Shown here one piece after another: positions 1-6,058 of a DNA stretch of 7,304 nucleotides. A program made the translations under genes and the position numbers. Position 1 is the first letter of the stretch; every line of letters starts with the position of its first letter. The notes under the pieces were generated by a model, which saw nothing but the letters and a program-made list of their open reading frames with translations, made no database searches and was not told the DNA's origin. This DNA comes from Nitrospira sp. Its GTDB lineage: Bacteria > Nitrospirota > Nitrospiria > Nitrospirales > Nitrospiraceae. Location of the stretch: positions 5,726 to 13,029 of the forward strand of contig JABMDE010000009.1 of the NCBI GenBank assembly GCA_015904055.1. The letters run 5' to 3'.

Positions 1-42
1 AATTGAAAGTTTTCTCTCCGGCATTTAGCATTCACCATTGCA

Positions 43-563
43 ATGTCCAAGGCTCTCACCCGTACATTTTTCAATCGTCCAACGCTGACAGTGGCGCGTG
101 CGCTCATTGGGAAGTATTTGGTGCGGGAACATGAGGAGGGCAGGGTTGCCGGAAAAATCATCGAAGTCGAGGCTTATGTAGGGGGTCAGGACAAGGCCTG
201 TCATGCATCGAAAGGGCGGACGGCCAGGACAGAGGTTCTGTTCGGTCCTCCGGGAGTTTCCTATGTGTATCTCATCTACGGCATGTATCACTTATTGAAT
301 GTGGTGACAGAGCGGACCGACTTTCCTGCCGCGGTGCTCATTCGAGCGATTGAAGTTGAGGGAACATTGATCGATGGACCGGGGAGAACATCGATCGGTC
401 GCTGAATCAACTCGATATGACCGAGGGGCGGCATGTGTGGTTCGAAGATCGCGGAGCCCGAGGTATTCGAAAAAAGATTGGGACGTTTCCAAGAATCGGC
501 GTCGAGTATGCCGGTTCCTGGGCCAAGAAGCCCTGGCGGTTCAGGTTGATCGAAATCGGATAG
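43..563 (+). pseudogene. mpg: DNA-3-methyladenine glycosylase (Mpg/AAG family), frameshifted
   Basis: This gene resembles the monofunctional AAG-type glycosylases, which flip out alkylated purines and cleave the N-glycosidic bond to start base excision repair. The first frame (43-405) gives 120 residues. It contains EVEAYVG with the expected catalytic Glu43 and Tyr45, His54 (ACHAS), the YVYLIYGMYHLLNV core and Arg101 (LIRAIE), all matching active-site positions of human AAG. After GPGR (residues 112-115) the frame ends in TSIGR and a stop. The rest of the family C-terminus is open in another frame from about 387 to the TAG at 561-563 (NIDRSLNQLDMTEG, then RIGVEYAG and AKKPWRF). The usual LTxAL stretch between the two parts is missing, so about 16 nt seem to be deleted. 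The ATG at 43 is the only credible start, because an in-frame TGA lies at 4-6. No clear Shine-Dalgarno sequence is visible. Family call is firm; whether the lesion is natural or an assembly error is open. Confidence 0.88.
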
Positions 564-605
564 GAGTCAGGGTTCGTTGGAATAAGACTTCGTGAGGAAA
601 AAGAG

Positions 606-638
606 ACGGGGCCGTCCTGTTTTGCAGGACGGCCCCGT
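606..638. terminator. Bidirectional rho-independent terminator
   Basis: A perfect 14-bp GC-rich stem (606-619 pairing with 625-638) closes a 5-nt loop, TTTTG. On the plus strand it is followed by TTT and lies about 40 nt after the glycosylase stop at 563. On the minus strand it is followed by CTCTTTTTCC, a better U-tract, and lies 24 nt after the stop of the secreted-protein gene at 663. It therefore separates two convergent genes and probably serves both, working best for the minus-strand gene. Confidence 0.92.
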
Positions 639-662
639 TTATGTAGAGGCCGAAAGAGCGCG

Positions 663-1028
663 TTACTTGATCTTTCGATCAGGGCCGATCTTCGTCGCGG
701 AAGCGACCGGAGGCGCAATCTTGATCTGGGGGCCTTGCACTTTCGGTAGCCGACCGGCTCCCTGTCCTTCGGTGATCCGGGCATTGTCGAGTTTCTGCAG
801 ATTCTGTTCAGCATTCTTGACCGATTCCGCAGACTTCAGCAGCGAGGCTTCCCCACGGGCATCCGATTGGCCGGGATCGTTAGCCGTCGGTTGGCCGGTC
901 ACGGGGCTTCCACTGTTCATCATGGGATAGCCTTCATGCTTGGGAAGGAGTGCCGGATTGGCCGAGGCCATGGACAGCGCGAACAGAATACCGGAGGTTG
1001 TCGCAAGGGCGCCGATGACAAGCTTCAT
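663..1028 (-). CDS. Small secreted protein of unknown function
   Basis: This 121-residue protein is not assigned to a named family. A classical signal peptide is visible: one Lys at position 2, a hydrophobic stretch from about 4 to 20, and a likely cleavage after ASA (residue 23, before NPALLPK). The mature part of about 98 residues has no cysteines. It contains a Gly/Pro/Asn/Gln-rich segment (about 36-56), a charged helical stretch that could form a short coiled coil (about 59-85, EASLLKSAESVKNAEQNLQK), and a Pro/Lys-rich tail. It is probably periplasmic or outer-membrane associated, which is inference. The start is well supported: AGAGGAGA (1035-1042) sits 6 nt before the ATG. It appears to be transcribed alone from the promoter at 1116-1145 and ended by the hairpin at 606-638. 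Confidence 0.82.
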   Translation of the reverse strand: MKLVIGALATTSGILFALSMASANPALLPKHEGYPMMNSGSPVTGQPTANDPGQSDARGEASLLKSAESVKNAEQNLQKLDNARITEGQGAGRLPKVQGPQIKIAPPVASATKIGPDRKIK

Positions 1029-1115
1029 ACCAATTCTCCTCTGTCTACAGGTGGCAGGAACGAGTCAGTGTCATGATGGAATTCGTATTCGATGAATGAC
1101 GTCAAGCTGGCGGGA

Positions 1116-1145
1116 ATCATAGCGACGGCCGGTATTCTCTGTCAA
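1116..1145 (-). promoter_or_regulatory. Sigma70-type promoter of the small secreted protein gene
   Basis: Reading the minus strand, a perfect TTGACA (-35, 1145-1140) is followed by an 18-bp spacer and TATGAT (-10, 1121-1116), which is 5 of 6 to consensus. Transcription would start near 1109, leaving a leader of about 80 nt before the ATG at 1028. No operator or riboswitch was recognised in the leader. Confidence 0.65.
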
Positions 1146-1171
1146 TTGGCCCCGGTGTGCGTCCTTTGTAT

Positions 1172-1243
1172 CTCGTGAAGCGTATCTTGTAAACAAAGAG
1201 ATAGGGACATACTTTTTCCGTCTCGCGTGTCACGCTTCACGAG
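1172..1243. repeat. 12-bp inverted repeat in an intergenic gap
   Basis: CTCGTGAAGCGT (1172-1183) and its exact reverse complement ACGCTTCACGAG (1232-1243) are separated by 48 nt. The pair lies just beyond the 3' end of the kinase gene and upstream of the promoter at 1116-1145. The arms are GC-balanced, but the long loop and lack of a U-tract argue against a simple terminator. It may be a short dispersed repeat (REP-like) or part of a larger RNA fold. The rest of the 1029-1259 gap holds only the promoter and leader of the neighbouring gene. Confidence 0.5.
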
Positions 1244-1259
1244 CGACGAGCAACGGCAC

Positions 1260-3154
1260 TCAGCTTGGCCGTCGATGCGGTGGGCGGCGGCCACGGCCGC
1301 GATGCCGGAAGGAAGGACCGCGGCTCACGCCAGGCAGGCGGATCGTCACGGAGGTACCTTCGCCGGGGGCGCTGCCGATAGCGATCGATCCGCCGTGTTC
1401 TTCCATGATCTTTTTGACTGTGGGCAGTCCCAAGCCGATTCCCGATCGTTTGGTCGTGAAAAAAGGCTCGAAGACTTTGTCCACAAGATCGGCCGGGATG
1501 GGGACGCCGTCGTTCTTGATGAGGATCTGGACTTCCAAGCCCTTTCCGGCCCGATGCTGGCTGACTTGAATATGGAGATGGCCGCCCGGAGTCATGGCTT
1601 CGCAGGCATTTTTGAAAATGCTCAGGAAGGCCTGTTGCAGCCTGGCTGACTTGAATATGGAGATGGCCGCCCGGAGTCATGGCTTCGCAGGCATTTTTGA
1701 AAATGCTCAGGAAGGCCTGTTGCAGCTTCGCTTCATCGGCGCGCACCGGCACGAGGACCGTCGCGTAATCTTTGGACACCTGGATACGCGTCGCTTCAAG
1801 ATCCGTTGCGAGGACGACCAGGGCGCTCTCCAGGGCTTCGGGAATGCGGCAGAGGTGCCGGTTCAACTCCAATGGTTTGGCGAAGTCCAGAATCTCGTTC
1901 AGGATCACTTCGATGCGAATGAGGTCGCGCATGGCGTTTTCCACGCGTGTCTGCGGGTCGAAGTCTAAAATACCTTCGCTGGTTATTTCTTCGAGCTGTG
2001 CGCGAATCGAGGCCAGCGGCTCCCGAATTTCCGTGGCTAAGAATCCGCTGAATTCTCCGATGGCGGCTTGGCGTTCCTGTTTACGAATGATCGGTTCAGA
2101 CGAGACCGGGATCAGCGGCGAGATCCAGAGTCGAGTTCGGCACTGCCGCTGCCGGCGCCTGCATCAGATCCGCCAGTTTGAGAATGATGGGTTCCAGCGT
2201 ACGGGCGTCGGTCGTCTGATAGCGCTGAGGTTCTTTCGATCCTAGCGTCAAAGTCCCGCCGACTTGGCCGCGAACGAAGAAGGGGAGGACCAGCGATGAC
2301 TGAAATCGATCTTTGAAAAGATGCTTGTGATCCAGGAAACGGCCCTGTGTGGACGCAAGATCATGATCAACGCGCGGTTTGCGGTGGCGAACCGCCCACC
2401 CGGCGGCTGAACTGTCGAGCGTCAGGCGTTGGCCAGGCTTGAGATCTTTCTTGGCGTCTTTTGGATCGCCCTTGGCGTCCCCGCCAAGTCCCAACACCTC
2501 GACATTGCCCGCGAGCGGATCGTAATGGCAGACCCAGGCTCGGTCATACGCGACGACTTGGCCGATTTCAATCAAGACTGTTTCGATCTTCCCTTGCAGT
2601 TCCGGAGTAAATTGCGCCGTGACTGCCGGAAACATCTCCGGCCCGGCTGGTTGGGAAGGCATTGGCTCATGCGCTACGTAGGCTCGGCTCATGACGACGT
2701 CGGTATTGAACAGCCCCTCGCGGTCGAGCGCTTTGGTAATACCGTCGCTTGCTTGGTCTAAGAGGGCTTTGTCTTTTTTAGCAAAGATGGCGCCTTCTTT
2801 GCGTCCGATGACCAGGTAGCCATAAGCTCGATTGCCATGGCGAAGCGGAACGCCCAGCAGCGACTTGGCGCCGGGCGTAATCAGGCGCAGCTTGATCGTG
2901 CGGCCGCCATCGGGATCTTGACCGGAGGGCCCCGGCGCGGCGGCGGCATGTGCCGACAATGTACGGAGGATCGCCTGGACATCTCTCGGCGCGAACCCGC
3001 GCACCGCGTGATCAACCAGCGGTCCGTTCTCCTGATGGAACACGGCGGCCAGCGCCGACTCCATGGCCAGCTCATTGAGCGCGCCATTCAGCGTCCGTTG
3101 GAGGTGCGTTTCTGGTGCAGGTTTTGTTCGTGTAGCCGGAGTCGTCGTAGTCAT
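1260..3154 (-). pseudogene. GAF-domain sensor histidine kinase, twice frameshifted and lacking the H-box His
   Basis: Read from 3154, this encodes a soluble sensor kinase-like protein with no membrane segments. The first frame (3154-2096, 352 residues) holds two GAF-like domains, about residues 20-145 and 190-335. It ends at a TGA at 2098-2096, and the homologous continuation (EPIIRKQERQAAIGEFSG) is one frame over. That frame carries the dimerisation helices, where the H-box reads FLATEIREPLASI: Thr (codon 2034-2032) replaces His and Glu replaces Asn. The N-box is IFKNACEAM. The 85-bp duplication at 1557-1726 then shifts the frame again. The final frame has the ATPase domain with FEPFFTTK and GIGLGL, but the G1 box reads NDGVPIP instead of the usual DNGPGIP. 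Removing one repeat copy and one base restores a single kinase of usual domain order. No strong Shine-Dalgarno sequence precedes the ATG. The C-terminus is uncertain, with stops at 1260 or 1237 depending on frame. No response regulator lies beside it. Confidence 0.85.
1557..1726. repeat. Exact 85-bp tandem duplication inside the kinase gene
   Basis: Positions 1557-1641 and 1642-1726 are identical over 85 bp with no spacer. The bases just outside differ (G1556 against C1641; C1642 against T1727), which fixes the limits. The unit covers the end of the kinase dimerisation region, the N-box and the following beta strand (TPGGHLHIQVSQ). Because 85 is 1 mod 3, the second copy throws the ATPase domain out of frame. 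Perfect identity means either a very recent event or an assembly artefact, such as unmerged overlapping contig ends. Confidence 0.97.
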
Positions 3155-3247
3155 AGGTTCATCGACAGTATCGCGGCGGCATTGTAGCCGGATCGTTTAG
3201 GAATAGCTACTGAATCATCCCATCACCGATGGATGTCTTTAGAGTAC

Positions 3248-3703
3248 TCAATCGGGATTGATAATCTTGGGCGGACGGCGGGTTTCCAGGGGTGATTCGG
3301 CCGGTTCGATGCGGCGGCGGTCAACCGTCCAGCTGTTGAGGATGGTGGTGACGAGGCTGATGACCAGTGCACCGCCGGCTGCTGGCCAGAATCCTGAGAC
3401 GGTGAATCCCTTCACAAGGTAGGCCGTCAATTCGAGCAGCAGCGCATTCAGCACGACCAGAAAGAGTCCCAGAGAAAACACGATCAAGGGCAGGGTCAAG
3501 ACGAAGAGAATGGGGCGCAGGATCAGGTTGAGGATGGTCAGCACCAGCACGGCGGCGACTCCCGCCGTGAGACTATCCGCTTCCAGGCCCGGGACGGTTG
3601 TAACGGCCAGAAAGACGGCGACGCCGGTGATCAGCACTCTCGTCATGGCGTTGCGCAGCCCGCCGTGGAAGGGAGACTCGTGGATCACGCGTGTGAATTG
3701 CAT
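3248..3703 (-). CDS. YvlD-like / phage holin 4 family membrane protein, copy A
   Basis: This 151-residue protein is very hydrophobic, with four likely membrane helices at about 22-39, 46-66, 68-93 and 104-123. The core TILNLILRPILFVLTLPLIV, followed by the FSLGLF and LNALLL stretches, matches the pattern of the YvlD family, annotated as phage holin family 4 or superfamily IV. In chromosomes these are usually not lysis proteins and their function is unclear. A charged tail follows (RRRIEPAESPLETRRPPKIINPD). It is almost identical to the protein at 5603-6058: 4 residues differ (positions 2, 139, 141, 151) while about 33 nucleotides differ, mostly silent. The ATG at 3703 is chosen because the equivalent start in the other copy sits 5 bp after its partner gene. 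Met20 is a possible alternative, and neither has a good Shine-Dalgarno sequence. The 190-bp element at 3712-3901 separates it from its former upstream neighbour and may have changed its transcription. Confidence 0.85.
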   Translation of the reverse strand: MQFTRVIHESPFHGGLRNAMTRVLITGVAVFLAVTTVPGLEADSLTAGVAAVLVLTILNLILRPILFVLTLPLIVFSLGLFLVVLNALLLELTAYLVKGFTVSGFWPAAGGALVISLVTTILNSWTVDRRRIEPAESPLETRRPPKIINPD

Positions 3704-3711
3704 CGTCGCCA

Positions 3712-3901
3712 GCCCGCATTATTCATGAACATTTCTGCTGCAATCGCCGATCCGCCGTTCCGACAAGCCTGCGGCCGGCGGGCTCGCCCTTCGGACATTC
3801 GACGTACTGCACGAGTACGCCTCAGGTTCTCCGGGATCCGTGCGCCGGGCTCACGATGCGGCTTGGCGATTTCGCGACGAACTGTCATGAATAATGTGGG
3901 C
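3712..3901. mobile_element. MITE-like 190-bp element with 17-bp terminal inverted repeats
   Basis: The ends are GCCCGCATTATTCATGA (3712-3728) and TCATGAATAATGTGGGC (3885-3901), which match as inverted repeats at 16 of 17 positions. The interior is GC-rich and includes a small palindrome, CGTACT-GCACG-AGTACG (3803-3819). It encodes no transposase. The 5603-6153 copy of this locus reads straight from CGTCGC to TATGGC with no insert, so it serves as the empty site. Flanks are CA (3710-3711) and TA (3902-3903), consistent with a 2-bp TA target duplication with one later T-to-C change. TA targets are typical of IS630/Tc1-mariner-type elements, but the parent family was not identified. One minus-strand frame is open across the element, probably by chance. 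Confidence 0.8.
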
Positions 3902-4023
3902 TACGGCGCGGCACTACTGAGTGGAGCCGTAGCCTTTCTCATGGCTGAGTAATGAACGACCGTCGCGAAGAGGGCCTTGTTCTCTTTCTTTGATATATCG
4001 TGCCTGCGATGCGATGCTCTCAT
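3901..4023 (-). CDS. 40-residue chimeric mini-ORF ending in a duplicated partner-gene tail
   Basis: This short gene starts at an ATG (4023-4021) with a strong Shine-Dalgarno sequence, AGGAGG (4035-4030), 6 nt upstream. Eleven codons of unrelated sequence (MRASHRRHDIS) run in frame into KKENKALFATVVHYS and on to SSAAP and a TAG. The last 29 residues match the C-terminus of the secreted protein at 6064-6399 with only two changes. There is no signal peptide, so any product would stay in the cytoplasm and lack the beta-rich domain of the parent. A weak promoter-like pair lies upstream on the minus strand (TCGTCA at 4076-4071, 17 nt, TAGAAT at 4053-4048). It most simply represents the leader of one gene joined to the 3' end of another at the duplication junction. 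Whether it is translated for a purpose, or only to carry ribosomes toward copy A of the holin-like gene, is unknown. Confidence 0.5.
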   Translation of the reverse strand: MRASHRRHDISKKENKALFATVVHYSAMRKATAPLSSAAP

Positions 4024-4047
4024 ATCAAACCTCCTGCGGTTGATATG
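4021..4047 (-). promoter_or_regulatory. Hairpin over the mini-ORF ribosome binding site and start codon
   Basis: On the minus-strand RNA, CAUAUCAACC (4047-4038) can pair with GGUUUGAUAUG (4031-4021) through 10 bp with one bulged U, around the loop GCAGGA. The start AUG and the last GG of the Shine-Dalgarno AGGAGG are in the 3' arm, and the AGGA is in the loop. Such a fold could limit initiation. The stem is AU-rich at its base and only moderately stable, so a regulatory role is a guess. Confidence 0.35.
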
Positions 4048-4196
4048 ATTCTACATCATTTCACATCTCGTGACGACACTATCTAGCGGTTGGAGTTTCC
4101 TTAGAAGCAGGAATTATCACAGGGTCGGCCATCGACGCAGGCGTGAAGAGTCTGCTCGATCTTGGATGTGACTGAGGGCCGCCGGGTTCAAACATT

Positions 4197-4538
4197 ATGT
4201 GGCTGACGAAGACTGGACAGCGGTGGAAGGCGATCCTGTTTCTTCTTTTCGCGTTCGTGGATCTGTGTCTCTTGGGGATGCTGATCTGGCGAATCAATCA
4301 CCGTGGAACTATCTCGAGCGTTGTGCCCGATGAAGTGATCTTGAGTTTGAGCTTTGTTGGGCTCGGCATCGTCGCCTTCGGTTGGTTTTGGTTATCGATT
4401 CGATGTGCTGAATGCAAGACGAGTGTGGCGGGCTACGTCTTGAAGCACTCACCGGCGAGCAACTGGTTTACCACGTTGCGGACTCTCCCGCGCTGTCCTA
4501 ACTGCGGGTCACCAGGCAACGCTCACCCGCTTCACTGA
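4197..4538 (+). CDS. Small membrane protein with zinc-ribbon-like C-terminus
   Basis: This 113-residue protein is not a family I recognise. Two hydrophobic helices are visible at about 11-31 and 47-68, joined by a short polar loop (INHRGTISSVVPDE). The soluble tail has two CxxC pairs, C70-AE-C73 and C100-PN-C103, spaced like a zinc ribbon or rubredoxin-type knuckle. It is probably an inner-membrane protein with a metal-binding cytoplasmic tail; the metal is inference from the cysteine pattern. No good Shine-Dalgarno sequence lies just before the ATG, so the start rests on the helix beginning right after it. It is the only plus-strand non-transposon gene in the central region, stands alone, and lies between the two duplicated segments. 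Confidence 0.6.
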   Translation: MWLTKTGQRWKAILFLLFAFVDLCLLGMLIWRINHRGTISSVVPDEVILSLSFVGLGIVAFGWFWLSIRCAECKTSVAGYVLKHSPASNWFTTLRTLPRCPNCGSPGNAHPLH

Positions 4539-4603
4539 TTCATTCCCCAGCTCAACGATATTAACGTGGTGCCCGGGTCGGCGTGCTCGGCTCAACCAAA
4601 AGT

Positions 4604-5507
4604 AAGGGGTCAGGTCTTGCAATCACATAGCGTCCTGGGTAGACTCGCGCTATGGCTCGTCCTCTGCGGCTGGAATTTCCCGGTGCCGTCTACCATGTGA
4701 CCAGTCGCGGCAACGCCCGACAGGATATTGTGGCAGACGACCGTGATCGCGCGCAGTTCCTTACCCTGCTCGCCCATGTCGTCGATCGCTATCGTTGGCT
4801 GTGTCATGCCTACTGCGTGATGGACAATCACTACCATCTCCTCATCGAAACGCCCCAACCCAATTTGTCCCTCGGCATGCGCCAGCTCAACGGCCGCTAT
4901 ACCCAAGGCTACAACCGCCGGCATGAACGGGTCGGCCATCTCTTTCAAGGACGCTTCACCGCAATCATGGTCGAGAAAGAGGCGCATCTTCTGGAACTCT
5001 GCCGGTACGTGGTGCTCAATCCGGTGCGAGCGAACATGGTCTCCCATCCCCGGCACTGGGCCTGGAGCAGCTATCGCGCGACGGTGGGTGAGACGATGGC
5101 CCCGCCTTTCCTGACCACAGACTGGATTCTCGGGCACTTTGGCTCACGGGTGGGTCCGGCTCACGAGCAGTATCGGACCTTTGTGGCCGAGGGACGAGGC
5201 GGGCCCCGGCCGTGGGAGCAGATGATCGGCCAGATCTATCTGGGATCTGAGTCATTCATTGCCAAGCACCAGCCGGATCGAGTGATTCGCGAGATTCCCC
5301 GTCAACAGACCCAGGCCCAGCGACCATCCTTGCGGGTGCTGTTTCAGCGACTGGACGCCCCGGCACGCCTCATCCACACGGCCTATCGCCGCTATGGCTA
5401 TCGCCTCGCGGAGATTGCGGACCATTTGGGCGTGCATGCGGCCACGGTGAGCCGCCGGTTGAAGCAGGTGGAGCAGGACATTGTGTGATTGCAAGACCTG
5501 TCCCCTT
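4604..5507. mobile_element. Single-gene Y1/RAYT transposase unit with 24-bp inverted ends
   Basis: The left end (4604-4627, beginning AAGGGGTCAGGTCTTGC) and the right end (5484-5507, ending GCAAGACCTGTCCCCTT) are reverse complements at 23 of 24 positions. They enclose one transposase gene in a 904-bp unit. The right end overlaps the last codons and the stop of the gene. IS200/IS605-type enzymes usually act on imperfect hairpins and make no target duplication, and RAYT genes are often flanked by such palindromes. The paired ends may therefore be enzyme recognition sites rather than classic transposon termini. No direct repeat flanks were seen. Confidence 0.8.
4652..5488 (+). CDS. REP-associated tyrosine transposase (Y1, IS200/IS605-like)
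   Basis: This 278-residue protein belongs to the Y1 HUH transposase superfamily, which cuts single-stranded DNA through a phosphotyrosine bond. It opens with the typical MARPLRLEFPGAVYHVTSRGN. The metal-binding HUH motif is H60-Y-H62 (DNHYHLLIE), followed by GHLFQGRF (95-102) and RYVVLNPVRA (118-127), where Tyr119 is the likely nucleophile. The C-terminus (about 248-278, YGYRLAEIADHLGVHAATVSRR) is a helix-turn-helix, as in the longer RAYT proteins, and may read the flanking palindromes. Length is usual for this subgroup and the frame is intact, so the enzyme could be active. The start follows the family's conserved N-terminus; there is no clear Shine-Dalgarno sequence. It lies inside the inverted repeats at 4604-4627 and 5484-5507, and its TGA stop falls within the right repeat. 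Confidence 0.92.
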   Translation: MARPLRLEFPGAVYHVTSRGNARQDIVADDRDRAQFLTLLAHVVDRYRWLCHAYCVMDNHYHLLIETPQPNLSLGMRQLNGRYTQGYNRRHERVGHLFQGRFTAIMVEKEAHLLELCRYVVLNPVRANMVSHPRHWAWSSYRATVGETMAPPFLTTDWILGHFGSRVGPAHEQYRTFVAEGRGGPRPWEQMIGQIYLGSESFIAKHQPDRVIREIPRQQTQAQRPSLRVLFQRLDAPARLIHTAYRRYGYRLAEIADHLGVHAATVSRRLKQVEQDIV

Positions 5508-5602
5508 CTGATTGTGACCCATTCTGATTGCTTCAGACTTCGGACCTCTGTGACCGTGGTAGGACAGGCGGCGGCGACTTCGTTATCTTCTTTCCTGATG
5601 CC

Positions 5603-6058
5603 TTACTCCGGATTGATGATCTTGGGCGGACGGCGGGGTTCCATTGGTGATTCGGCCGGTTCGATACGGCGGCGGTCCACGGTCCAGCTATTGAGGATAG
5701 TGGTGACGAGGCTGATGACCAGTGCGCCGCCGGCGGCGGGCCAGAATCCTGAGACGGTGAATCCCTTCACGAGATACGCCGTTAATTCGAGCAGCAGCGC
5801 ATTCAACACCACCAGAAAGAGTCCCAAGGAAAATACGATCAAGGGCAGGGTCAAGACGAAGAGGATGGGGCGCAAGATCAGGTTGAGGATGGTCAGTACC
5901 AGCACGGCAGCGACTCCCGCCGTGAGGCTATCCGCTTCCAGGCCCGGGACGGTCGTAACGGCCAGAAAGACGGCCACGCCGGTGATCAGCACTCTCGTCA
6001 TGGCGTTGCGCAGCCCGCCGTGGAAGGGAGACTCGTGGATCACGCGTGTAAATCGCAT
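5603..6058 (-). CDS. YvlD-like / phage holin 4 family membrane protein, copy B
   Basis: This is the near twin of the protein at 3248-3703, with the same four-helix layout and a tail reading SPMEPRRPPKIINPE. The four substitutions (Arg2, Met139, Pro141, Glu151) all lie outside the membrane helices. Here the gene keeps what looks like its original setting. Its ATG at 6058 lies 5 bp after the TAG of the secreted-protein gene (6064-6066), so the two are probably one transcript with coupled translation. This explains the lack of a Shine-Dalgarno sequence. The pairing suggests the two proteins act together at the envelope, but nothing in the sequence shows how. The gene is not surrounded by phage genes, so a lysis role is unlikely. 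Confidence 0.87.
   Translation of the reverse strand: MRFTRVIHESPFHGGLRNAMTRVLITGVAVFLAVTTVPGLEADSLTAGVAAVLVLTILNLILRPILFVLTLPLIVFSLGLFLVVLNALLLELTAYLVKGFTVSGFWPAAGGALVISLVTTILNSWTVDRRRIEPAESPMEPRRPPKIINPE

Larger units (their letters stand above)
3248..3990. repeat. Segmental duplication, copy A (holin-like gene plus 3' end of partner)
   Basis: This segment matches 5603-6153 at about 93% by hand count, apart from the 190-bp insertion at 3712-3901. Homology begins at the holin stop codon and ends abruptly after 3990, where the other copy continues through the partner gene (6154 onward) and this one changes to unrelated sequence. The two copies are in the same orientation about 2.36 kb apart, with the zinc-ribbon gene and the transposase element between them. 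Confidence 0.93.

Noticed and set aside
407..814. Minus-strand 135-residue ORF over the glycosylase 3' end
   Set aside because: It runs through the terminator hairpin and overlaps two better supported genes in other frames.
2085..2105. Programmed +1 frameshift joining the GAF and kinase parts
   Set aside because: There is no RF2-like CUU-UGA slip site and no upstream Shine-Dalgarno-like stimulator. The same gene has a second, clearly mutational frame break.
3230..3247. Possible terminator after holin-like copy A
   Set aside because: Only a weak 5-bp stem (CCATC/GATGG) is present nearby and no U-tract follows on the minus strand.
3685..3888. Minus-strand ORF across the MITE-like element
   Set aside because: It is Arg-rich with no ribosome site, and it spans the element boundary into the holin-like gene in a different frame. 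It is probably a chance open frame in GC-rich sequence.
4079..4297. Minus-strand 72-residue ORF
   Set aside because: Most of it overlaps the membrane protein on the other strand. It has no ribosome site and a low-complexity Pro/Arg-rich composition with no recognisable domain.
5506..5530. Short direct repeat TTCTGATTG near the transposase right end as a target duplication
   Set aside because: Both copies lie on the same side of the element, and no matching copy is present at its left end.
3248..6058. Prophage or lysis cassette suggested by two holin-family genes
   Set aside because: No endolysin, structural, integrase or repressor gene is nearby. YvlD-type proteins are common chromosomal membrane proteins, and the partner is a secreted beta-rich protein.
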